The notes beneath the pieces are model-generated. The model saw only the letters and a program-made list of their open reading frames with translations. It ran no database searches and had not been told where the DNA came from. From an uncultured Methylococcaceae bacterium (lineage in GTDB: Bacteria; Pseudomonadota; Gammaproteobacteria; Methylococcales; Methylomonadaceae), in assembly GCA_913009515.1 (NCBI GenBank), contig CAJVYO010000034.1, forward strand, positions 1 through 10,403: 10,403 nucleotides of DNA, given 5' to 3'. Below are positions 1 through 6,387 of this stretch, one piece after another. Position 1 is the first letter of the stretch. The number at the start of each line of letters is the position of its first letter. Position numbers and translations under genes: made by a program.

Positions 1-1121
1 AACAGTTAGGTTTTATTGCTAGAGCACCGCGTTGGGCAATTGCGTATAAATTTCCTGCTCAAGAAGAACAAACTATTTTGTTAGATGTGGAGTTTCAAGT
101 AGGCCGCACCGGTGCGATTACGCCAGTGGCTATTTTAGAGCCTGTTTTTGTCGGTGGGGTGACAGTGAGTCGAGCCAGTTTGCATAACGGTGATGAAATT
201 GAACGGTTACAGCTTAAAATTGGTGATACGGTTTTAATAAAACGGGCGGCGGATGTGATTCCACAAATTACCCAATCGTTGCAATCGCCCAGCAATGCTC
301 AACGTATTATTTTTCCACAGCAATGTCCCGCATGCGATTCTGATATAAAAAGGGTAGAAGGTGAAGTGGTGAGTCGTTGCGTGAGTGGTTTATATTGCCC
401 TGCACAACGTAAAGAAGCCATTAAATATTTTGCATCGCGTAAAGCCATGAATATTGAAGGTTTAGGGGATAAATTAGTGGAGCAGTTAGTGGATGCGGCG
501 TTAATTAAAACGCCTGCTGATTTATTTAATTTAACCACTGAGATGATATTGCCTTTAGAGCGTATGGGCGAGAAAAAAGCGGCTAATTTAATTACAGCAA
601 TTGAAAACTGTAAACACACGCATTGTGCTAAATTTTTATTGGCGTTAGGCATTCGTGAAGTCGGTGAGGCGACGGCAAAAAATTTAGCCGAGCATTGTGC
701 AGGTGATTTAGCCACGCTACAAAATACTACTGCTGAGGAATTACTGTTAATTGCTGATGTCGGTGAGGTAGTAGCACAGCATATTATATATTTTTTTAAA
801 CAAGCACATAATCGCGACGTAATTGAGGCTTTGTTAGCGGCTGGTATTTATTGGGATACTGTTGAAGAAAAAACAGACGATTTGGCGTTAGCAGGAAAAA
901 TATTTGTGTTAACGGGCACCTTGCAAGCTATGAGTCGCAATGATGCAAAACAGGCCTTACAAACATTAGGAGCTAAAGTTTCGGGAAGTGTATCGAGTAA
1001 AACTGATTATGTGGTGGCTGGTGAAGCAGCGGGGTCTAAGCTAAAAAAGGCAGAGGCGCTGGGAGTAACAATAGTCAATGAGATGGAATTAGCTTATATG
1101 TTAGGCTTGAGTGAAAAATAA
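1..1121 (+). CDS. ligA: NAD-dependent DNA ligase LigA (5'-truncated by window edge)
   Basis: This gene encodes the bacterial NAD+-dependent DNA ligase, which seals nicks in replication and repair. The open frame runs in from the left edge (first full codon at base 3), so roughly the first 270 residues are missing; the TTG at base 78 is internal and not a start. About 372 residues are visible. They begin in the nucleotidyltransferase domain with ARAPRWAIAYKFPA, whose lysine at 48-50 matches E. coli K290, followed by the OB-fold motif QVGRTGAITPVA. A four-cysteine zinc finger follows (CPAC, then RCVSGLYC, near 322-402), then helix-hairpin-helix repeats (LGIREVGEAT) and a C-terminal BRCT domain (GKIFVLTGTL to the end, with GAKVSGSVSSKTDYVVAGE). 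Identity is secure from motif order and near-continuous similarity to the E. coli enzyme. The following 141-bp gap suggests the next gene has its own promoter. Confidence 0.97.
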   Translation, partial: QLGFIARAPRWAIAYKFPAQEEQTILLDVEFQVGRTGAITPVAILEPVFVGGVTVSRASLHNGDEIERLQLKIGDTVLIKRAADVIPQITQSLQSPSNAQRIIFPQQCPACDSDIKRVEGEVVSRCVSGLYCPAQRKEAIKYFASRKAMNIEGLGDKLVEQLVDAALIKTPADLFNLTTEMILPLERMGEKKAANLITAIENCKHTHCAKFLLALGIREVGEATAKNLAEHCAGDLATLQNTTAEELLLIADVGEVVAQHIIYFFKQAHNRDVIEALLAAGIYWDTVEEKTDDLALAGKIFVLTGTLQAMSRNDAKQALQTLGAKVSGSVSSKTDYVVAGEAAGSKLKKAEALGVTIVNEMELAYMLGLSEK

Positions 1122-1164
1122 CATGCTACAGCACTGAATTTAATGTAGATTGGTGTTAGAATTA

Positions 1165-1192
1165 TTGCAAAATAAAAAACACTCATTAGAAT
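1165..1192 (+). promoter_or_regulatory. candidate sigma70 promoter for the H-NOX/cytochrome cluster
   Basis: A -35-like TTGCAA (1165-1170) and a -10-like TAGAAT (1187-1192, 5 of 6 consensus bases) lie 16 bp apart in the gap between ligA and the H-NOX fusion gene. An inverted repeat ACACT (1179-1183) / AGTGT (1196-1200) brackets the -10 and could be an operator. The region is very AT-rich, so such matches are easily found by chance. Confidence 0.35.
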
Positions 1193-1262
1193 AACAGTGT
1201 AAAGACGTATAAGATTGATTAAATAATAATAATAAAAATATTTTATAAGGTACGATAATTTT

Positions 1263-3854
1263 ATGCATGGAATGGTATTTGGAGAACTTAAAAAGTTTGT
1301 TGATAAAAATATAGGGGGAGATAGTTGGCAGGCCCTTATTAAGAAGCTTGATTTAAGAAAAGTATATATTCCTATTCAAGAATATCCTGATGAAGAAATA
1401 TTAAGCTTAGTGGGTGAAGCATCTAAAATTACAGGGATTAGTATTTATGATTTATTGGTTTTATTTGGAAAATTTATAGCGTCTACATTATTACAGTCTT
1501 ATCATCGTCAAATTACGTCCACTTGGACGTTGATGGATTTATTGGAGAATACCGAGTCTACTATTCATAAAGTCGTGCGTTTGCGAAACCCAAGTGCGAG
1601 GCCGCCAAAGCTGCAAATTAGACGTATTAATGAAAATAAAGTAATTATCACTTATAGTTCACCCAGAAAGCTCTGTGGTTTTGCGATAGGGATTGCAAAA
1701 GGGGTTGCTGAGAAATTTGATGAGGAAATCGACATCAAAGAAGAGCATTGTATGCTTAAAGGTGATTTGGTTTGTGAAATCGAGATACAACGTCTTAATG
1801 TAGAGCAACCGGCGGTTACTTTTTCAAATTTAAATCTTAGCCAATCCGTTCCAGAAATAACAACACCGCCTATTTCAAAAAATAAAAAAATAATTCATTC
1901 TAATAATGCGCCTATTATTATTGCAGGTACAGGACCTGTGGGCATTCAAGCGGCTAGAGAAATACTGAAACATGCTCCCCAACATCCGTTAGTTATTTAT
2001 GGTGCAGAGCCTTGGGAGGCTTATAATCGGGTGCATCTTTCTGAATTACTGGCGGGTGATTTAGAATGGGAACAGATTGTTAATACGCTCAATATTTCAT
2101 CTGACAATTTAATTTCAATGCATATTAATGCCCCTATTATTGAAATTGATAGTAAAAATAAAGTGATTATCGATGCAAAGGGACAGCCGCAAGTTTATTC
2201 TTCTTTAATTCTGGCAGTAGGGTCTTATGCTAGACGCGTAGATTTGGGTAATCGAAGTTTACTCGGTATTCATACTTATCGAGATATTGATGATGCTCAA
2301 AAATTGATGACGCATGTTATACAAAGTGAACGTACTGTTATTTTAGGGGGCGGAATCTTAGGCATGGAGGTTGCTTTTGCTTTAAAAGCACAAAATTCAG
2401 CAGCTGACGTTATCATTTTACATCGGCATGAGCGTTTAATGAATAGAGAGCTGGATGCTGAAGCCTCTGCTTTTTTATTAATGCAAGTTGAAACATTAGG
2501 TATTAAAGTTATTTTTAATACGTTTATTTCTACTTATTTAGGCGAAAATGAATTAACAGGTATTCAGTTAAAAGAGGGCAATATTTTGCCCTGTGATACT
2601 TTGGTGGTTTGTATTGGTATTGAGCCGAATATTCGGTTAGCAAAGGAATCAGGTTTAGAAACAAATAAAGGCATAAAAGTAAATAATTTTATGCAGACTT
2701 CAGATGAAAATATTTATGCGATTGGTGAGTGTGTTGAGCATAATGAGATTACTTATGGATTATTAGGCCCTGGACTTGAGCAAGCTGTTATTGCTGTCGA
2801 TAATATTTTATCGAGTCATCCTAAAAGTGAATACCATGGTACGCCGCTTTCTATCAGAGCAAAAATAAAACATTTGCCTGTTTGTACGGTTGAAAATTCT
2901 AAGAAAAATTATAATTATGCAGAGTTAAACACTTGGGTGTTTAAAGATACTAAACAGAATCAATTTAAAAAACTTTATTTTCATCATGGGAAACTTGTTA
3001 AAGCAACAGGTATTGGACATTGGTCAGAGTTTAACCTTATTCAGCAAGCAATAGAAGAAGGTTTGCAGCCGAATATTTGGCATCATTATCGGTTTTTAAA
3101 GACAGGGACTCTATGGGCTAAATCACAACAAAACCCATTAGATTGGCCGAATCAGTCTATTGTTTGCACCTGTTGTTCAGTGACACGAGGAAAAATAGGC
3201 GAAGCTGTCGCTTTAGGTCATACTAGTTTGGAATTGATTAGTGAGCAGACTGGAGCGATGCAGGGATGTGGTTCATGCAAAGATATTGTTGCTTTGTTGG
3301 CCGGTAAGGCGGGTGATAATAAAAATGTTATTCGTAATCATAAGGTATTGTTAATTAATAGTTTAATTCCTTTGTTGTTGATGCTGAGTGTCTTTTTTAT
3401 GGGTGTTGCTGTTCCTAATAGCGTTGAGGAGCAAGGTTTTTTATCTTTATTGTTGTTTGATAATTTTTGGCAACAAGTCAGTGGTTATACAACGATTGGT
3501 TTAGTGATTTTAAGTTTACCGCTATTAATTAATAAGCGATTGAAAATGTTGAGTTTTAGTAGTTACGATACTTGGCGAATTGTTCATGTTATAGTCATTA
3601 CATTGTCTACGTTGTCTTTTTTAATTCATAGTAATTTTGGCTTGGGCGATAATTTTAATTTTCAGGTAATGTTTATATTTCTAATAACATTAGTTAGCGG
3701 CACATTTATTAGTCTATTTATTTATTTAGAACATAGTATTTTTGATTTTATTCTTGTTAAGTTATATCCTATTTGGGTTCGATTACATATATTTTTAGTC
3801 AGTATATTTTTTGTTTTTATTGCGGTTCATGTGACAACTGTCTATTATTTTTGA
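1263..3854 (+). CDS. H-NOX / NirB-like flavoprotein / BFD [2Fe-2S] / di-haem b membrane fusion protein
   Basis: This 863-residue fusion has four parts. Residues 1-180 are an H-NOX haem domain: MHGMVFGEL start, proximal H102, P115 and Y131-S133-R135 at canonical positions, with F140 where O2-binding members have Tyr. After a linker, residues 216-620 form a NirB/rubredoxin-reductase-type FAD/NAD(P) oxidoreductase: GTGPVG (222-227), YNRVHLSELLAG, GGGILG (362-367) and the FAD motif IYAIGEC (484-490). Residues 631-682 are a BFD-type [2Fe-2S] domain with C635-x-C637 and C669-x2-C672. Residues 695-863 hold about five membrane helices with H775/H789 and H842/H856, both H-x13-H pairs as in ferric-reductase-like di-haem b domains. 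The sirohaem domains of true NirB are absent. The soluble parts should face the cytoplasm and pass NAD(P)H electrons to the membrane haems. The start follows TAAGG at 1246-1250 and the H-NOX N-terminus. It leads a three-gene cluster; NO control of electron flow is inferred. Confidence 0.92.
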   Translation: MHGMVFGELKKFVDKNIGGDSWQALIKKLDLRKVYIPIQEYPDEEILSLVGEASKITGISIYDLLVLFGKFIASTLLQSYHRQITSTWTLMDLLENTESTIHKVVRLRNPSARPPKLQIRRINENKVIITYSSPRKLCGFAIGIAKGVAEKFDEEIDIKEEHCMLKGDLVCEIEIQRLNVEQPAVTFSNLNLSQSVPEITTPPISKNKKIIHSNNAPIIIAGTGPVGIQAAREILKHAPQHPLVIYGAEPWEAYNRVHLSELLAGDLEWEQIVNTLNISSDNLISMHINAPIIEIDSKNKVIIDAKGQPQVYSSLILAVGSYARRVDLGNRSLLGIHTYRDIDDAQKLMTHVIQSERTVILGGGILGMEVAFALKAQNSAADVIILHRHERLMNRELDAEASAFLLMQVETLGIKVIFNTFISTYLGENELTGIQLKEGNILPCDTLVVCIGIEPNIRLAKESGLETNKGIKVNNFMQTSDENIYAIGECVEHNEITYGLLGPGLEQAVIAVDNILSSHPKSEYHGTPLSIRAKIKHLPVCTVENSKKNYNYAELNTWVFKDTKQNQFKKLYFHHGKLVKATGIGHWSEFNLIQQAIEEGLQPNIWHHYRFLKTGTLWAKSQQNPLDWPNQSIVCTCCSVTRGKIGEAVALGHTSLELISEQTGAMQGCGSCKDIVALLAGKAGDNKNVIRNHKVLLINSLIPLLLMLSVFFMGVAVPNSVEEQGFLSLLLFDNFWQQVSGYTTIGLVILSLPLLINKRLKMLSFSSYDTWRIVHVIVITLSTLSFLIHSNFGLGDNFNFQVMFIFLITLVSGTFISLFIYLEHSIFDFILVKLYPIWVRLHIFLVSIFFVFIAVHVTTVYYF

Positions 3855-3866
3855 GTATACAATAAA

Positions 3867-5204
3867 ATGAAAATATTAAAAAAAACTATGCTTTTTACGG
3901 TATGGATTATTATATTAAGCGCATTAGGCTTTTACCTAGTGACCACTTTAATCAATGAAAAGACAGATAAACGCTTATTTCTACCTGCTGATACCAGTAA
4001 TGGGCATCATCAAATTGAAGAGCAGTGTGATTTATGTCATGAGCCTTTTGGTGAATTAAAAGAACAAGGGTGTTTAGATTGTCATGCTAAAAGTTTAAGT
4101 AAGGCGAGTGATTCTCATGAGGTGAAATTATTTAAAGATCCCCGTAATGAACAAATGCTTGAGGATATGAATGCAGCCTCCTGTTTAACGTGTCATAACG
4201 AACATCAGCAAGATAATTATCCAAACGGTGTAACTGTTGCGAAAGATTTTTGTGTTCATTGTCATGAAGATGTTGCTGAAGATCGAGTTACGCATAAAGG
4301 GTTAGAATTTGATAATTGTACCGAATGCCATAATTATCATGATAATACAGCCTTATATGAGGATTTTTTAGCTAAGCACCTTGATGAGAAAGATACGTTT
4401 AAAGAAGGAAAATTGCCTCAGCGTAATTTTTTACATTTTTATAGTAAAAAGGCGAAACATTCTTTAGACGCGTTGAAATTAGTTGATCATAATGCACCTG
4501 AATCTGTAGATTTAAGTTTAGGTCAGGATTGGTTGGAAAGTAGCCATGCTGAAGCGGGCATTAACTGTTTAGATTGCCATAGTAAAAAGGAGGGGGACTG
4601 GGTTAATAAACCTAATTTTAGTTACTGTGAAAGTTGTCATAAAAAAACAATACAAGGATTTTTAGCAGGAAAACATGGTATTCGGCTGGCTCAGGAATTA
4701 TCTGCAATGACTGTTAGTCAAGCCCGATTACCAATGTTAGAAGGTGCTGATGCAGAAAATAAAATATTGAATTGTACGGCTTGCCATAGTGCACATAAAT
4801 TTAATGTTGTAGAAGCAGCTGTGTCTAGTTGTTTGAATTGTCATGCAGATGAGCATAGTATCGCTTATAAAAAATCCAAGCATTTTCAATTATGGCAGGA
4901 TGAACAACAAGGTGCGTTAGAGAAAGGTGCGGGTGTGTCATGTGCAGGTTGTCATTTACCTCGAGAAACTAAAGGTAAAAAACGTAAACGTAAAAGTAAG
5001 CGAATTAAACGTGTTAATGTTCAACATAATCAAAGTCACAATTTAAGCCCTAATCAAAAAATGCTGCGAGGGGTGTGTATGAATTGTCATGGCTTAGGTT
5101 TTTCATTAGATTCTTTAGCAGATAAAGAGTTAATTAAAAATAATTTTTCGAGTTTACCTAAAAAGCATTTAAAAATGTTGGAGATGGTAAAAGAACGAAT
5201 ATAA
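3867..5204 (+). CDS. membrane-anchored 11-haem c-type cytochrome
   Basis: This 445-residue protein has 11 CXXCH haem-c attachment motifs, with first cysteines at residues 54, 69, 106, 129, 151, 234, 254, 303, 322, 359 and 404. One hydrophobic segment near residues 8-28 follows a basic N-terminus and lacks a clear cleavage site, so it probably anchors the protein in the inner membrane with the haems in the periplasm. The first five haems are separated from the other six by a motif-free stretch (156-233). A polybasic run, KGKKRKRKSKRIKR (369-382), lies between haems 10 and 11. The gene starts 12 bp after the fusion gene; the only Shine-Dalgarno-like bases (GAGT, 3853-3856) overlap the previous stop, suggesting translational coupling. 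The likely role is to take electrons from the di-haem b domain. I do not recognise a named family, and a catalytic role such as NO or nitrite reduction cannot be excluded. Confidence 0.92.
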   Translation: MKILKKTMLFTVWIIILSALGFYLVTTLINEKTDKRLFLPADTSNGHHQIEEQCDLCHEPFGELKEQGCLDCHAKSLSKASDSHEVKLFKDPRNEQMLEDMNAASCLTCHNEHQQDNYPNGVTVAKDFCVHCHEDVAEDRVTHKGLEFDNCTECHNYHDNTALYEDFLAKHLDEKDTFKEGKLPQRNFLHFYSKKAKHSLDALKLVDHNAPESVDLSLGQDWLESSHAEAGINCLDCHSKKEGDWVNKPNFSYCESCHKKTIQGFLAGKHGIRLAQELSAMTVSQARLPMLEGADAENKILNCTACHSAHKFNVVEAAVSSCLNCHADEHSIAYKKSKHFQLWQDEQQGALEKGAGVSCAGCHLPRETKGKKRKRKSKRIKRVNVQHNQSHNLSPNQKMLRGVCMNCHGLGFSLDSLADKELIKNNFSSLPKKHLKMLEMVKERI

Positions 5205-5224
5205 TAATATTAAGAGGATAGAGT

Positions 5225-5785
5225 ATGAAGAATATCATTAAAATATTGAGTGTAGGTTTTTTATTAGGCAGTGCTTTAAATGTTAGTGCAGAAGGTATTG
5301 AACCGAAAAAAGTAGCGGATATGATTCATGATGCATTGGAAGCAAATAGAATTGTTTATGCAGAAAAAATTGTCAATCGCTTAATGAACGAAGAAGAAGT
5401 GATTGATGCCAATGAACACTGGAAGCAAGAACAAGCCTTATTATTACCTGCACAATTTTTTAGAGAGGGTGCCGATATTGTGCGCGAAAAAAGTCGTTCA
5501 GGCGTTAGTTATTCTTTGTTATCTTTATGGCCAGTAAATGCTAAAAATAATGCAAAATCAGATGTTGAAAAAGCAGGTTTAAAATTTATTTCAGATAATC
5601 CAGGTAAGAATTTTTATGGTGATGAAGTGGTAGCGGGAAAACGTTACTTTACAGCGATTTATCCTGATATAGCGAGTTCTGGAGCATGTGTTACATGTCA
5701 TAATAATCATAAAGATAGCCCTAAAAAAGATTTTAAACTAAATCAAATTATGGGTGGTATGTTGATTCGTATTCCAACTGAATAA
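5225..5785 (+). CDS. secreted DUF3365 (Tll0287-like) monohaem c-type protein
   Basis: This is a 186-residue exported protein. A signal peptide (basic MKNIIK, hydrophobic core, VSA before E23) points to cleavage after residue 22. The mature part has features of the DUF3365/Tll0287-like family: LLLPAQFFR (72-80), the YSLLSLWPVN (96-105) plus KNNAKSDVEKAGLKFI region, and a single CVTCH haem-c site (C155, C158, H159), ending with a NQIMGGMLIRIP strand. Such domains bind haem in the periplasm and have been proposed as redox or ligand sensors; their function is poorly defined. A good ribosome site (AAGAGGA, 5212-5218) precedes the ATG by 6 bp. The 20-bp gap to the 11-haem cytochrome and the hairpin downstream make it the last gene of the cluster. 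It could be a diffusible electron acceptor, a haem sensor or a partner subunit. Confidence 0.85.
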   Translation: MKNIIKILSVGFLLGSALNVSAEGIEPKKVADMIHDALEANRIVYAEKIVNRLMNEEEVIDANEHWKQEQALLLPAQFFREGADIVREKSRSGVSYSLLSLWPVNAKNNAKSDVEKAGLKFISDNPGKNFYGDEVVAGKRYFTAIYPDIASSGACVTCHNNHKDSPKKDFKLNQIMGGMLIRIPTE

Positions 5786-5815
5786 GTTTCAATGAGAAAA
5801 TTTTAAGAGATGGAG

Positions 5816-5849
5816 CTTAATGACGTAAAATAATTATTACGTCATTAAG
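5816..5849. terminator. perfect 13-bp hairpin, probable bidirectional terminator
   Basis: CTTAATGACGTAA (5816-5828) and its exact reverse complement (5837-5849) flank an 8-base loop. The hairpin lies between the stops of the convergent DUF3365 gene (plus) and truncated haemoglobin gene (minus), the expected place for a shared terminator. Following T-runs are weak on both strands (TTATCATGCTGTTTATTT on plus), so termination may be imperfect. Confidence 0.65.
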
Positions 5850-5861
5850 TTATCATGCTGT

Positions 5862-6242
5862 TTATTTACCTAACACATCAGCACGTACACTTTCAGCAAT
5901 CGCAGCCGCTTCGCCGATTAAATCACCTGGTACTTTTAATTCTGTTAACGTTGCCCCTAAATGTTCCATGACAGCGTCAAAATGAGAATTATCTAAGCCC
6001 ATCTTAACTAAACGAGCATGAACTTTACGCATTGTTCCGCCGGTATAGTTATTGGGTCCACCAAATGCCATGGTAAAAAAGGCTTTTTGTTTTTTGATTT
6101 GTTCATCCATATTGGTTTTATCGAAAAAACGATTAATACGGTAATCAGCTAGCACTTTCGTATAAAAAATCTCAACAGCCGCATTAACAGCTGCTTCACC
6201 GCCAATTCTTTCAAAGAGTGGTGCTTGTGTTTTATCAGTCAT
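5862..6242 (-). CDS. group I truncated haemoglobin (trHbN-like)
   Basis: This 126-residue protein has the 2-on-2 truncated globin pattern: FERIGGEAAVNAAVEIFY, then FFDKTNM, KKQKAFFTMAFGGP, NYTGG and VHARL. By alignment with Mycobacterium tuberculosis trHbN, Y27 is the B10 tyrosine, Q48 is at E7, Q52 is E11 and H75 is the proximal F8 histidine. Group I members with B10 Tyr and E11 Gln bind O2 tightly and turn NO into nitrate, so NO detoxification is the likely job; O2 delivery is an alternative. The frame extends to 6314, but that would add 24 atypical residues. The ATG at 6242 is chosen because AAGGA (plus-strand TCCTT, 6251-6255) precedes it at 8 bp and the family starts there. The gene converges on the H-NOX/cytochrome cluster and diverges from ettA. 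Confidence 0.94.
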   Translation of the reverse strand: MTDKTQAPLFERIGGEAAVNAAVEIFYTKVLADYRINRFFDKTNMDEQIKKQKAFFTMAFGGPNNYTGGTMRKVHARLVKMGLDNSHFDAVMEHLGATLTELKVPGDLIGEAAAIAESVRADVLGK

Positions 6243-6250
6243 TATTGTTT

Positions 6251-6255
6251 TCCTT
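6251..6255 (-). promoter_or_regulatory. ribosome binding site fixing the truncated haemoglobin start
   Basis: AAGGA on the minus strand lies 8 bp upstream of the ATG at 6242. It favours the short protein over the reading-frame-maximal start at 6314, which would lie within the candidate promoter. Confidence 0.7.
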
Positions 6256-6285
6256 GGTATTATTATTTTTATTGTTGGAGTATGG

Positions 6286-6314
6286 ATAGTAACAACTCTA
6301 ATTTTTTTTAGCAA
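6286..6314 (-). promoter_or_regulatory. candidate promoter of the truncated haemoglobin gene
   Basis: On the minus strand, TTGCTA (6309-6314) and TACTAT (6286-6291) are spaced exactly 17 bp, with an A-tract directly after the -35. Each box matches the sigma70 consensus at 4 of 6 bases. It is suitably placed about 45 bp before the chosen start. Confidence 0.4.
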
Positions 6315-6339
6315 GGTAAGAAAAGTAGAAAAATCTCGT

Positions 6340-6358
6340 TATAATAAGAGCTTATTAT
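6340..6358 (+). promoter_or_regulatory. candidate ettA -10 box overlapping an 8-2-8 dyad
   Basis: TATAAT (6340-6345) is a perfect -10 box 42 bp before the ettA ATG, though no convincing -35 lies at the right distance. It overlaps a perfect inverted repeat ATAATAAG (6341-6348) / CTTATTAT (6351-6358) with a 2-base centre. The dyad could be a repressor operator or, if transcribed, a leader hairpin. No known operator consensus is recognised. Confidence 0.35.
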
Positions 6359-6387
6359 CAATAGTGACATTAAATACTTAAAAACAT

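Noticed and set aside
78..80. TTG as the start of a 347-residue ligase
   Set aside because: The frame is open to the left edge and the upstream codons encode conserved ligase sequence including the lysine matching K290, so the gene is cut by the window rather than starting here.
1126..1148. CTACA-N13-TGTAG as a ligA terminator
   Set aside because: The stem is only 5 bp with a long loop and no T-run, too weak to call.
1215..1229. FNR/NnrR-like site beginning TTGAT upstream of the H-NOX gene
   Set aside because: Only the left half matches; the right half reads TAATA instead of ATCAA, which is expected by chance in such AT-rich DNA.
4971..5012. Polybasic run in the 11-haem cytochrome as a nuclear-type or DNA-binding signal
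   Set aside because: The segment lies in a periplasmic c-type cytochrome, so nucleic-acid binding is implausible; electrostatic docking is the better reading.
6243..6314. 24-residue N-terminal extension of the truncated haemoglobin
   Set aside because: The extension lacks globin similarity, includes the candidate promoter and has no ribosome site, while the start at 6242 has AAGGA at good spacing.
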